Assembly: GCA_029747585.1 (NCBI GenBank)
Contig: JAPEVF010000016.1
Span: 80,896 to 144,895 of the forward strand
From: Pleurotus djamor
Taxonomy: Eukaryota > Basidiomycota > Agaricomycetes > Agaricales > Pleurotaceae
Length of the DNA stretch: 64,000 nt
Reading direction: 5' to 3'
Both the position numbers and the translations under genes were made by a program. Shown here in pieces: positions 44,020 to 55,864 of this stretch; position 1 is the stretch's first letter, and each line of letters begins with the position of its first letter. A model generated the notes under the pieces. It worked only from the letters and a program-made list of their open reading frames with translations, had not been told where the DNA came from and searched no databases.

Positions 44020-45974
44020 ATGTTACCTTCCTCCAAAAGTGCGTCAAAGCGAAAGCGAGACGGGGATGAGACGGGTCCCAATCCAACAAAGAAGGCTAAA
44101 CTGCTCGAGGAGTCTCTCCTCTCGTTCAAAACATGCTTGCCATGGATCAAGACACTTGAACGGTTGACTGAAGGCTACCTGAGAGCCAAATTCTCGGTTG
44201 TCGTTTCTTCGTGGGAACGGGTTATTGAATCTCTAGAACAAGGAGAACGATCTGAACTTGAGTATTTTCCGTTGCTGACTGAAGCGTTGCCAGAAGACGT
44301 CCAAAAATCCATAGGTATATCTTCCTTGCACTGTTGTGTGGCTTCTTCTCATCAAAGTTTTGAGTCTAGCGGAGGACAGACTACTGCGAGAACAGTGGGA
44401 ATCGGCAGTCAAAAGCAACAAAGATCTACAACACGCAATCGAACAGTCCTCCAAAATCCGTCCTCGCCCTTCTTCATACGCTAGAGATTGGACGGACCCC
44501 CAAGATGCCTGGGGCGACATCCTTTGCTTGCGGCCAACCAAACGGCAAGGTCTCCCTCTGTGCACTCTTCACGATGCCTTCCGCCTCTATAGCCAGGATC
44601 GGGATCAACCATTGCCCAACAACGAACTGGCCTTTTGTGCACGTAGAGCTGCTGAGAAGCTCTGTTATCACATGGGGAATGCCTATGACACTCCAGAAGA
44701 CCACTCACAGGCCTTCAATAAATCCGTTGCGCCCCTTTTCCCACTCACAGCGTGGCGATCGACTGTTCTCAACCCCAAGGCCGAACGCCTACTCGATGAA
44801 TGCCGTGTTGGATTCTCAGTAAAGACTTTTCGCAAACGGTCCACTAAGATCGAAAGGGTGCTTCGGGAGGATACACGCGAGATTGGTGACTCGGGCGATC
44901 CATTCGTTCACGCCGCAAGGGATTTCCACCTTTGGGTGCAAACGATTCAAGAACAAGATTCCGCGGAGGCTAGGGCACTTCTTTCTCAAGGCGCGCCCGT
45001 CTTCATCATGAACGTGACTGGTAGGCTTGTACCGCGTCCACGCTCACATCATGCTCAGTTTGACTGTAGGACCTCTGCTCGGGATCGCGGGTGCCTTCTT
45101 TGATGGTAAAGTATGTACCGTCGAGCCTCTCGGGTCGCCCTTGTGGATGCTCGAGGATAGTACCAAACAACGTCAGGAAGATGTGTCTCGTGCACTCTAC
45201 GCTCTTGCGAGGGGTATCGAAGCGCTAGAAGAGTTGAGTGTTTCGAACTACAGAGTACTTGGCTAGTTTCACTCAGCCCGATCCAGGGTACAGCGTCCTT
45301 CAAACCAAAATACAACGACATTTACCCCCGGTGTACCTCGTATCTATCGCTCGGCCGATCCTGAGGATCTCACTTTCACCCTCGACAAACCCTTTCTTTT
45401 CAATCCCCTGTCGATGTTCACAGGTCAAGGCTCGTTTGGTTCCGACACCTTCCCTATATTTGCCAAGATGGTCCCGAAATCGTATGGTATGAATGTCCAT
45501 GTCCTTCTTGCCAATCATGGTTACGCGCCACGTCTCTTTGGCAAGTCCTCTCTGGCAGGTGCTCCTACTCTCTACGTCATGGAATTCCTGCAAGACCGCG
45601 ATGGGTGGATGACGTTGTACGATTTTGAGGATTTTCTTGAAGAAGTGGACTACTCCCACCCGGACGAAACACGTACGCGCATTCGAACGGCTCTAGATGC
45701 TATTCTGTCTTTACTCAAGGCCAACGACATGGTCCATGGGGATCTTCGCTCGAACAATATCATGATTCAGTGTGACCAAGACAGAGCTCCCCTATTGGAT
45801 GGAGGGGATCAGGTTTCGTTGAAAGTGATTGATTTTGACTGGGCTGGAGAAGCTGGGAAGGTTTCGTATTCCCCTCTGCGCAACGATGATCTCCAGTGGC
45901 CCGCCAAGATTGGAGAACCGATTTTACCGAAGCATGATAGGGAACTTGTGAATTACTGGTGTTCGACGTTTTGA
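44020..45974 (+). CDS. Fungal protein kinase-like protein
   Basis: Four exons: 44020-44314, 44358-45020, 45070-45237 and 45277-45974 (607 residues). A basic, nuclear-signal-like start (SKSASKRKRDGDETGPNPTK) leads to a helical region of unknown type. The C-terminal third resembles the kinase fold: an ATP-lobe-like GQGSFGSDTFPIFAKM (about residues 421-436), hinge TLYVMEFL, catalytic loop MVHGDLRSNNIMI (Asp in HGD, distal Asn) and VIDFDWAGEAGKVSY, in which DFD stands where DFG is usual. WPAKIGEPILPKHDRELVNYW closes the domain. Such proteins are expanded in basidiomycetes and mostly uncharacterised; activity is uncertain. The third intron, as I place it (45238-45276), is only 39 nt, but it is the choice that keeps the frame into the kinase region. 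Confidence 0.75.
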
Positions 45975-46235
45975 CAATGATTATGAGTTTTTAACCAGTA
46001 TCTACCGTCAATTGACTTGTTTCGTCGTCATAGCTCAACTTTTTGGAGGAAATTAAATGACCAAGTGCACAAGCCAGCATAAGAATATTCCAAATCCGAT
46101 TTTGTGTGTGTTTTGTTCATGCTAAGGTACATTCGTGCCAACGTATAGCTATATATGTCGACAAGTCCAGGCTTACTACTCTATATGTATACGAAACAAG
46201 TCCAAAAAGGTCGTACAATCGAGTAAGAAAGTCCA
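45975..46235. other. Spacer between convergent kinase-like and Egh16-like genes
   Basis: 261 bp, A/T-rich, 3' flanks only. Confidence 0.4.
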
Positions 46236-47487
46236 TTAGAGAGCACGGTGGCCAATGATGCGAGAGCGCCTCACACGCTCAACAACACGGCGGTCCAAAT
46301 CCTGAGCGAGCGCGAGCTCAGCTTCCTCAATAGAAGGTTCATCAGCATCAACTTTGATGGTACGCGCGACAATGCCAGATTGAGCAGCAACGCCAGTAGC
46401 GGTGTTTGCNACNGCGGCGACGGCGACAGGGGCGGTTTGAGCGACGGGAGCGGCGACAGAGGCGACTACAGGAGCAGCAGCTTGGGCAACGACGGGGGCG
46501 GCAACGGGGGCAGGAGCGACGACATTACCAGCGACGGTGTTGGCTGCGGCTGTAGTACCAGCGACAGCGGTGCCGGCAGCGTTAGCGGTTCCAGTAGCAG
46601 CGCCAGTAGCGGCACCAGCAGCGTTGGCATTTGCAGCACCAGCCGCAGTCGCATTCGCATTGGCAGCGGCAGCCGCGTTAGCGTTTGCATTCGCCGCAGC
46701 GGCAGCAGCAGCATTCCCACTGTTTGCAGTAGTGACTAGATGGAATCTGTGAGTTCGATGCTACGAAGGTTGCAATGAAAGTATCTTACCAGCAACACAT
46801 CCTCCGAAAGGTCCAGCTCTAGCAGCGTTTCGGCAACGAACAAGGCAAGCATCACCATTGGGTCCACCAGTGCAAGTCATCCCAGCAGGCATCTGGGCGA
46901 CAAGGGGGAAAGGCGTTGCGCTGGCCCGAGATCGGGAATTACGTCCAGGAACTTGAGTAGTGATGGTCATAGCCACGAAGTTCTGGCCAGAAGCATCGGA
47001 GGACACTTGGCAGGTGTATGGTCTATGAATGGAGGTTTGATGAGAGGCTACAGAGGATTGATGATGAAAGATGAACTTACCCGGCACCATCACCGTTGAC
47101 TTGGTGGAGGGTCATGGACACGGAGCCATCAGCAGCGGCCATCGGTAGACCGGCACTGGAAGCAGCTAGTAGAGATCAAATCAGTTCCCAAAGGTTCCGA
47201 TGTATCAAAGACGGTGGCTTACTTGCAAGCATAGTTTGCACGTCGTTGTTTCCACCCCCGAGGGTGCGTCCACAGACACCAGCGGTTCCTTGCGAAATCT
47301 CACGATCTCTGATGATCGACGAGTCTTGCTGGAAGGGATTGCGACGGGAACCGGTACGGGGAGTAGTAGCGACAACTCCGAAGCCTTGAGCAGTGACTCC
47401 GTTGGCACCAGTGACAGCAGTGATCGCGCCGTGGGCACTAACACGGAGAGCGAGAGCGAGGATGGCGGTAAGGGCGAAAAGTTGCAT
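46236..47487 (-). CDS. Egh16-like secreted surface protein with Ala-rich tail
   Basis: Matches the Egh16/GAS1-GAS2 family (DUF3129, Egh16-like virulence factor), secreted proteins first found in plant-pathogenic fungi but also widespread in saprotrophs. Four exons: 47487-47223, 47165-47081, 47022-46790 and 46735-46236 (360 residues). A signal peptide (MQLFALTAILALALRVSA) precedes HGAITAVTGANGVTAQGFGV. The family's Gly/Cys blocks are VCGRTLGGGNNDVQ, YTCQVSSDASGQNF and MPAGMTCTGGPNGDACLVRC. The last exon encodes a long low-complexity Ala/Asn/Val-rich tail and then a charged end (DLDRRVVERVRRSR). The tail holds two ambiguous bases (46410, 46413). TATATAA reads on the minus strand near 47711, about 220 nt before the start. 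A role in virulence should not be assumed. Confidence 0.87.
46405..46735 (-). repeat. Alanine-codon-rich low-complexity repeat
   Basis: Imperfect GCx-rich repetition within the last exon of the Egh16-like gene, giving runs of Ala with Asn, Val, Thr and Gly. The second frame and the opposite strand are also open here, an effect of the repetition. Confidence 0.7.
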
Positions 47488-49989
47488 GGTCGGCAAAAAA
47501 AGAAGTTGAATAAAAGGTGGTAAAAGATTAAGAGCGAGTGGGGTGACAAGGCACTGCCTAGTAGTAGAGTTGGATGAAGAGTTGAAAAGAAGTGTGAGGA
47601 TTAGAAGTGAAGTAAAGTGTGCGCAGCACCAACGAAGATGAAGAAACTGCTGAAGGGAGGAAGGGAGGACCGTGCTGAAGAATAAATGCCTCAATCCATC
47701 AGGCTTATATAGCGCAAAGTGGTGGCCTCCGTACCAAAGTCTCGGAAGGGAGCGTAACCTCGAAGAAGAGAAACCAGCAAGTCAGCCTTCAACAATCGCA
47801 TTCACATGTACATACTTACCATAAAAAGACAACAGATCATGGAGTCATAGACAGTTGACATCGTCGCGAAGAGACGATGACAAAAAGTCAAGGACGACGG
47901 GTTCTTTCACATGGCCATGAGGGTCTGTCTTGATGGTCGCAAACCCGAATACACTGCCTCTCCTACACATACCAATTCAATGGCGGGAGGAAAGGGCGAT
48001 TTACATTCGAAGAGGACTAAAACAGAGAAGATCAATCAGTATGGGTTCGGATGATAAGCGCGATTTGACCTTGCCTTAGCGACGCGAGAAACATCGGCTG
48101 TTCTCTGTGTAAGTTCTATGCGATTGGGCAGAGTATGGAATGGAAAATGCACCCCATCAATTCAAATTCACGACGATGCTGTTGATGGTGGATGGCAACG
48201 GTGCTCCACGCTCTGTGCAGAGGTTAACGTTTACCGTTTGCGTTCACGATCAATGTTCATGCCCATAAACCTGCTCAATAGACCTGGACTGTTAAGTCAA
48301 TGAGTTCCCCGTCCGAGCCATACTTCAAGCGCAGGATACCATTGGTCAAGGCGGACGGAGGCGAACGGCCGTAGTCATGACGCCTGGCTCCTGCAAGGAG
48401 CATTGGGCTCTGTACCCTGTCGCCCGGCAGAGTCACAAGCTTCGCCACAGATGCTGGGGATTCAACCCGGCGTACTTCAAAGGAGAAAGGAGAAGATGCC
48501 ATCCCTAAACACGAAAAATAGCAAGAAATGTAACAGAAATTCACGGGCATAATNNGCATCATTTCATTTTTGATGTCGGAGACCGCACTACCCGCAGGAG
48601 GAGCTCTCAGCCCAAAAGCCTGGAGATGCAGGGAGTTTTAAAGGTATTCCAAGGACTGGCGAAGATGCACCGTGGTTCAAAGTTTCAAACGACATGATGG
48701 TCTGGTGAAAAGGAAAAGACACAAGTAAGCGCTCACCGGCCCAGTGGTTTGATTAGCGCTGCGACGATTTGGCACACCAGTCCAACTTCAGTCTTGACCA
48801 ACTCCGAGTCATTATTCTCGCCACATACTTGGTGCAATGTTGCACTCAGAGATACGAGGAAGTTCTTAATGAAGATGGAACAAAAGACTTCAATTAGATG
48901 GTACTTTCCAGGAACGCGCGACTCCAAGTCTAGCGCTCGATGCGTGGAATGCATTGAAGGCAAGTCACCACACTTTGTAGAAGNTTTTTTTTTTCAATGT
49001 GGTGACGCCCCGTTCTCACTAGCAGTCAATGAATAGTCGTTGAAGATCTCTTTAGACCCGTATACTTGCATCGCCTTGCTCCTCGTGCAGTCAACGGTCA
49101 CTGGCTCACTTTCATGCTTGTCTTTGCGGAAGAAATTCGAAGTCGAAGGCATCTTCAAAACGTTCCCCGTCACCTGATGTTCAAATTCCTATTGAACGGA
49201 TATCGGGAAGGCTCAGGTGTGATGTCCATGAGGGTCTGATGTGGTCTGATGCAAAGCCACCATGGCGAGGGCAGCTATCATTTTTTCTACCTCGCAATCC
49301 GCATGGGTACCCTAAAAGTTGGTTCGTACGGTCTTACTCCAAGTATATACGTCATCCTCCACTCACCGTCTTTTTGTCGTCGCCGTCGTTTTCAGAGTAG
49401 CAACGGCGGAGCCGCACTTGGGCTGAAGGTATACCTTGGCGCTTCTAGCTCGTTTCATCCATTATCAGAGGATACTCCCTCCCCAATCGGTCAGAAATAA
49501 GCGTGTCTTTGATATACCCCAATCTAATAAGATAACCGATTAGCCTCTTGGACTGCGATTTATCATCGTGCTCACCGCCTGATAACGAAAGCTCGACCCC
49601 CCGCCGCTTAAAAAGCTTCCTCTAGCGCATGGACTTCCGGACGTGTTTGACCATGTTTCCTTCGGGAGACAATCAACTGCTTGCTCCCATCGTGTGTTCC
49701 ATCGAATGTACCATGAAGATGATCAGGCTTGCAATACGGGGCACCCCTTCTCGTCTAATCTTCAACATGGGGTAATCGACGATCCACTTCCATCGGTCTT
49801 TCAAGACGGTTTCGGACGATATCATGTCTCTTGGTCGTTATCTATATAACACGGAGAGTTAAGGTTTTACCTTCTTCATCCTGAGTTCGCCCTCTCCCCC
49901 TCCTTGCGGCTCGGATTTCTCAGCGCCCGTGCGCACCTGGTCACTCATCGTTAGAGTCATTCGCTTGTCACTCTTTCTAGCCTCTCGCA
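47488..49989. other. Large intergenic region, no supported gene
   Basis: 2.5 kb. The left end is the Egh16-like promoter. A minus-strand frame at 48499-48275 (MASSPFSFEVRRVESP...) ends near a possible GTCTAT donor and might be a coding exon, but nothing joins to it. An N followed by a T run is at about 48984-48993. TATATAA at 49843-49849 precedes the secreted-protein gene. No tRNA was recognised. Confidence 0.4.
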
Positions 49990-52324
49990 ATGGCCCGCTT
50001 CACCCTTCTCGCTCTTTCAGCTCTTGGTCCCCTTCTTGCCAACGCGTACAACGATTGGTCGAAGCCATGCTTCGACGGCACTTGCTCCTACGATCTTCAC
50101 GGTGCAGTTGAGGGAGAGCTGCACATTGTAAGTCATGCCTGCGCAATAGTCATGGATAAACGCTGACACAACACACAGGAAGGATCGCCGGACGCCATAT
50201 CTGATATCACCCCAGCTGCTGGGTGGTGGATTATCGGCTGTGATCCCGCCGCCGAAGCTCAGGACATTCGCCTCGTTTGTATCAACACTGAGCGATGTGG
50301 ACATCTCAACCGTAGCATCGGTCCCGAAGGCAAACTCGTTCGGCTTCCCGAGAACGTGAGTGGCATCCTCTTTTCTACATGCCCNNATCCAATNCGGTCG
50401 AACTGACTNTTGAATCTNTCNTGATTANNGTGCGGAAGATCGCCCTTTGCGCGTGTCGTGAAATCATGGGTTGACAAAGACCAAACCATGACAGCTGAGG
50501 TCAAGTCTCAGTTGATGCGCCGTGGTGTTACCTCTCCACCCGAGGTCAGAGGNCTGACTCTCGATACCGACTTTGCTGCTATCGACCCCACCATGTTCGT
50601 TCTCAACACTTCGAAAATGTAACGTTATCTGATAACTCTTTTAGCACTGGTCCCGTCCATATATCCATTGAGGGAACCACTGCTCCGGGTGGTGCTGATA
50701 ATNTCACTATCCACACCCCGCCCAAGTTAGCCCGTCGTGAATCATACGAAGAGCGTGGTTTCAGCGCCATTGAGAACGCCTTTGATAGTAAGTATCCACT
50801 TCAACACGAACCCCTCCGTTCACCGTTTTAATCACGCCNTTNTAGGATTCTCTTCGTATAACGTTGACATTATNAAGGACCTTCCGCCTCTGGATGTTGA
50901 TCGTAAATTCCCGATTATCAGCGAGAGCTTTACGTGCAATATTCCTGGATATGCTACCGCCGAAATCAAAGGTTCCATTGATGCTAGCTTGGATGCAAAG
51001 ATCCATGCTGTCGTTCAAGTNGGTGTCGCAGCTGAAGGAACCATCATCCCTCCGAAGATAGATCAGTTCGGTTTGTTCGCAGGTACGTTGGTTGTTATTT
51101 TGCATGTATCACTTGATTCTANTTGCGCTAANAGCCTTGGATGCTGAGNTGACTGGGTCTTTGAACATCGCGGCATCTGCGTCGGTGCGTCATTTACCAG
51201 CCTATTTGTCTTGNCCCACCCCTTACTGACATACCTTCTTNTAACAGGGAAAGTTCGTCATGCCAGAGATTACTGTATATGAGCAAGCCCTNCCTGGATT
51301 AGATATCCCTGGGTATGGTAGCTCCTGTTTGTCTCGTGATCTTGTAACTAATGGCTCTTGATTTATCGACAGAATCTTGTCCGTGGGCCCAGTATTCAAA
51401 GTTGGTGCCAAGGCTTCAACGACCGTCGAGGGCAAGTTCGATGCAAAGCTTGGTGTNTCGTACAAGATCGACGACGCTAAGCTCTACTTCCCAAAGACGG
51501 ACCGTAAACGTTCCATTGGTGGATTCGCTCCCACAAAGACTCGTACGTACTCGCCACTCCTTCCTGACAAACCAAGAGGTCTCATCTCTCTGCTCCTAGC
51601 CCTCGAACTTTACGCTGACCCAAGCATTTCCGCCAAGGGAGGCGTNGAAGCCCACTTGATTCCTAAGATCGAGTTTGGCATCGTCGCTCTCAANGGCTTG
51701 GCGAAAGCTACGGTGCACCTTGACGTCGATGCAAGCGCTGCCGTCAACCTGAAATTGGACGCCGGAGCTTCAGCCTCGCATACTTTCATGGATTCCCCGA
51801 ACGCTGCTGCCCCTCAGCCTCGCCACATCGATGCATCTATCGCTATCGCCGAGGTGATCCCTGNTGCTGTCGAAGAGCGGGACGTTGACGCCTCTGTTCA
51901 TGGATGCATTCACTTCGATGCAGGCTTCGACATTGGTGCTGGTGCCAAGGGGAAGTTCTTCGGTCTGATTGATGATGGAATGAAAGTATCCCTGTTCAAG
52001 CAGCGCTATGATATCTACCAGGTATGTTTCATTNGGTATGTGCTCAACCAAAGAACTTTCGCTGATCGCGCAAACCATAGCAATGCTGGGGCGCTGCTAC
52101 TTCTTCCAGAACGCGTCGTGCGTTGTATCATATCGATCCTCCCCAATCGTCGATCATGCGTCGNGAAGCCGTNGAGAAGCGTTGCTTCCCGGAAGTTACC
52201 AAGATGCTNATGTTGATCAACCAAGTCATCCAACCTGCTGCGTGAGTCTCCCNAGTTGAGANCTGTCNCCTNNGCNNGTCCNCCTGANCTTTTGTCTTCT
52301 CGCAGGATCAAACCTAAGAATTAA
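49990..52324 (+). CDS. Basidiomycete secreted protein of unknown function
   Basis: A multi-exon gene whose first exons are clear: 49990-50127 and 50179-50355, then an exon from about 50431; the last exon ends with the stop at 52322-52324. A signal peptide (MARFTLLALSALGPLLANA) precedes YNDWSKPCFDGTCSYDL. Blocks such as GSPDAISDITPAAGWWIIGC, LPENCGRSPFARVVKSW, DVDRKFPI, VLSVGPVF-like and TVHLDVDASAAVNLKLDAGA follow. This order is common in predicted secreted proteins of agarics, but I know no function. Many ambiguous bases (about 50385-52280), some at splice sites, prevent a reliable full exon list. TATATAA at 49843-49849 is a likely core promoter. Confidence 0.68.
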
Positions 52325-52604
52325 ATTATCGTCGTAATCTGTACCAGTTGTATGAATAACCTCGCCGAGTTCGAGTTGTTGTATAATATAATGGATGTGC
52401 AATGTAGCACCCCGAGTTTGTGATAGTCAGGCGTGACCGACGTCCATTGACTTTGAACGTGAANCAGGAAGGGTCTGAGTGCGACCACCTCATAAGTCAT
52501 TGCTCGTGTAACCTCGNCACCGCTAATATACAATTATGGGATACAGATGGGTATCGAAAGGTAAGAAGANATTATGATAATGGAGGAAATNNNGACTGAT
52601 GCAT
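52325..52604. other. Spacer between convergent secreted-protein and Rho genes
   Basis: 280 bp with several ambiguous bases. No feature recognised. Confidence 0.35.
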
Positions 52605-53337
52605 TTAGAATATAACACACTTCGAGGGCGNCTTGTTTGAAGACGCCCCGAGGGCTGCACGAGTAGCGTACTGGAATACTTCTTGAAGGCCTTCGCCCGT
52701 CTTCGCTGAACATTCCAGGAAGTGTCGTGCCCCAATACGCTGAGCAACGTCATGCCCCTTTTTGAGAAGAGTGANGNNCAACCTGATCGGCCTGAAAAGA
52801 AGCACAACTCACCTCTTTGTACGATATCATCCTCTTCCCTGATCCAGTGGCTTCTGCCTGATTTCGCAGATCCTTCTTACATCCAACTAAGACAATGGGG
52901 GTTCGAGGGAGGAAGTGGCGAACTTCACCAATCCACTGACGAAAAAAAAGATCGGTTCGAGGCACGATAAAAGCGAACAAGAACGGACTCACGCTCTCCA
53001 ACACGTTCTCTAAAGAGTCAGGATAGTCGATGGCGTAACAGATGATGACGACGTTAGAATCTGGGTAGCTCAATGGCCGCAGGCGATCGTATTCTTCTTG
53101 GCCAGCTGTGTCCCATAATGCGAGCTCGACGTGATGACCATCGACATGGATGTCGGAAACATAATTTTCGAAAACAGTAGGAACGTGAACTTCTGGGAAT
53201 TTGCCTTCGGAAAAGACAACGAGCATGCATGTCTAAAGGAGGTGTAAATAGAGACTTAGAGGAGTTGTAATCATAACCCTCACCTTTCCACAAGCACCAT
53301 CGCCAACCACCACCAATTTGCGTCGGAGGCCAACCAT
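52605..53337 (-). CDS. Rho-family small GTPase
   Basis: A Rho-type molecular switch controlling actin, polarity and wall synthesis at the plasma membrane. Four exons: 53337-53284, 53232-52993, 52935-52813 and 52757-52605 (189 residues). G1 is GDGACGKT (residues 12-19), split by the first intron at Lys/Thr. The effector region is [21 protein letters not shown]3 is [17 protein letters not shown] and G4 is VGCKKDLR, with the Rho insert after it; G5 is CSAKTGEG. The C-terminus is CVIF, a CaaX box for prenylation, with phenylalanine in the last place. The third intron contains ambiguous bases and ends in ...AAAAG. I cannot assign it to Rho1, Rho2 or Rho3 with confidence. Confidence 0.92.
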
Positions 53338-54526
53338 TGAGGGTGATTTGAAGATGATTTGAGGAAGAGGAGGTCAAGATGCGGTTAATGTGCGTCTGAC
53401 TCCGCTTTTATGCTGACGGAATAGCCACCCATGCCCTGCAGGGGGATTGCGAGGTGCAGCGCTTCGCTGTGCCATCCGATGCACACCATTGAATTTGCCA
53501 ACTAAAAACACCTGCATTGCCGTATCGCGACTCACGATTGGGTCAACGCAGTGCCACCCCTTCAATGATTACGCCTTTTTTGGTTCCCAGCGGAGGCGTG
53601 CCCCGAGCAGCTCGCAGATTACACGATGACAAGGTTGCCTCGATCTTCTTTCATCGTTCGGAATACTTTGTCGTTATCGTCTATTCTTGTGTCCACAAAA
53701 ATGAAGCGGGAGTGCAGATAAGGCCTAGGACTTCGGTTGCTGTGCAGACCGACGCGATCAATGGATCATCAATGGTGCACTGCCTTGTTCGACGTCATCC
53801 ATGCTCAGTTCGCAAAGCACAGCTAAGAAGGTACCGAGTACGCTTTGGCCCTGAGGTGAGTAAAGAAATGAATATCATCATGCGCCGAAGTAAGTATTTC
53901 TTCAACAATTTTGTAGCTCGATGAACTAACTTGTGGTTACCGTTGGGTTATATAACGACTTGTGTTTACCAGGCTACCGTTGGGTAGTTCGCGGCTCATT
54001 TCAATAGTCGGAGCTTTGACTGGTTTTTGTCGGTCGAATCTGTCAATCATCTTGGCTACGACAATATGGTGGGTTTTCTTGGTTTTCCTCATTGACTATG
54101 CACCTCATGCGCACTTAAGCCTCTCTTTGCTGTAGTCAAGCTTTTTCTAGTAATCGATTGACATCGACCTCGCGTAAATAACTCCTCTTAATGAGTCAAG
54201 CACTTCGCTGGGTCCAATTGCGGTTAAGGCTCCTGCTTTTACCCCACCGATATTGAATGAAATTCTCTAAACACCGAGGGTCAGGCCGACAATGGTCCAT
54301 GTCCTGCTACTTCAGAAAGCAGCCCCACTGGACTTGCATGTAATCTACCTTTGTCACGGCAAAAAATCGGCCCTTACCCCAGCGGCCCCGTCTTGTGACG
54401 ATTTACCTCCCGAGAATATCCATCCACGATGAGGCAATTTAGCACGCCTTCACATTCCGGTCGCTGAAATGACTCTATCGTATATAAAGCGACGCTGCCT
54501 ACGGGGATTCAACAACGATCCTCCCT
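53338..54526. other. Divergent intergenic region, Rho / AA9 LPMO
   Basis: 1.2 kb with promoters for both genes. TATATAAA at 54481-54488 lies 39 nt before the LPMO start. The words TACCGTTGGGT are repeated at 53939-53949 and 53973-53983. No gene was recognised. Confidence 0.45.
54481..54488 (+). promoter_or_regulatory. TATA box of the AA9 LPMO gene
   Basis: TATATAAA, 39 nt upstream of the ATG at 54527, giving a short leader. Confidence 0.55.
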
Positions 54527-55718
54527 ATGGCTATCTTGAAGCTCTCCTCTGCTCTACTCCTCGCCGGTGCTCTTGTCGAGTCTGTCATAGCTCATGGGTT
54601 CGTACCCCAGATAAAAATTGGAAACCAATACATCCCTGGATGGAATGTTAACACCGGTCAGTCTCATACGCCACCCTTCGACACCTTCGCCTCACATCGC
54701 ATGCGGCACTCAATTTCCAGACGGTTATACCACCCCTCAGGTACAATGAACCCTACACCTTCGTTGATCATTTTGCTTACGCCCAATGAAGCCCCTGCGC
54801 GTCGTTCGAGCTACCAAGCCTGATTCGGGATTCATCTCTGATGTCACCTCTCCGGACATCACTTGCTCTATCGGTAACTCTAAGCTTCCTCCGGTGAGTT
54901 AACTGTCTTTCTCAGGTTCGCCGCTGCGGACTCATCCTTCCTTGTAGGGCCCTATCACAGCTACCGTGGCCGCCGGACAAGACGTCACCATGCTTTGGAA
55001 TACCTGGCCGATAGGTCACTATGGACCTGTCCTTAACTACATGGCCAAGTGCCCCGGGGATTGTTCCACCTGGAAGGGTGATTCAGGAACCCCTTGGTTC
55101 AAGGTGAGCTCTCTTCGGGCTCGCAAAGATTCCCTTTCCTCCTCTGATACATTATAGATTTCTCAAAGCGTGTATAACAACGGGCAGTGGGCTTCAGATG
55201 CTTTAGCACAGAACAACGCCAGCTACACAGTGAGAATCCCAAGAAACATCACACCAGGAAACTACGTCAGTCCTCTTGCACCGTTTGAAGTCTGAAAGTT
55301 GTTGACACCTGTCCACAGCTGCTTCGTCACGAGAACCTCGCGTTGCATGCTGCATCGAACGTTGGTGGTGCTCAATTCTACCCAGTTTGTGTCCAATTGA
55401 CTGGTAATTGNTTGTTTGATCCACACATCGAATGCTCTTCTGACTGTGTGACAGTCACCGGTGGAGGATCCCTCAACCCATCTGGCTTGGGCTTCCCGGG
55501 TGCTTACTCGGTNAGCGGTCTCCGATCGTGTCCATCACGCAGAAATCTGAACCCTGATCTCGCTTTAGGCCAATCATCCAGGAATTCACTTCAACCCTTA
55601 TCAAGGCGAAGCCGCCAACCAGGTACGCCGAATCNCAGGCCGATTCACAACGTCTGCTAATAGCNCGCAGGCCTACGTCCCTCCTGGAGGCTCCGTTTAT
55701 CCGGGATTGCAGTTCTAA
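54527..55718 (+). CDS. AA9 lytic polysaccharide monooxygenase
   Basis: Secreted copper enzyme that oxidatively cleaves cellulose and related glucans (AA9, formerly GH61). Nine exons: 54527-54656, 54721-54740, 54792-54893, 54948-55103, 55158-55265, 55319-55403, 55455-55510, 55569-55622 and 55671-55718 (252 residues). The signal peptide ends before H23 (VIA / HGFV), the N-terminal His of the copper brace. H108 in PIGHYGPVLNYMAKC is the second copper ligand and Y193 in AQFYPVCVQL the axial tyrosine. Cys pairs around C-S-I-G and C-V-Q fit the AA9 disulfides. There is no carbohydrate-binding module; the protein ends GSVYPGLQF. Exon 2 is 20 nt. Ambiguous bases fall in introns 6-8 (for example in the donor at 55511-55513). 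Confidence 0.94.
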
Positions 55719-55864
55719 TTCGGGAGTTCAGGAGTCTCCTATTGAGGGCGGAACGGAATGGTCAAATAGGGGAAAGGTGTATTCAAAGCAGCATGGTTAT
55801 AACCAGAAATTTTTGACAGAGTGTTTTCAGCTACACTCTCACTTGCGTTCAAGCACATCTGAGA

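Noticed and set aside
46405..46740. Long + strand frames rich in Ser/Gly or Ala over the Egh16-like tail
   Set aside because: By-products of the repetitive GCx-rich exon on the minus strand; no start context or splice signals of their own.
48440..48480. GGGGATTCAACCCGG, resembling a tRNA T-arm on the + strand
   Set aside because: The upstream 70 bp cannot be folded by eye into D-, anticodon and acceptor stems.
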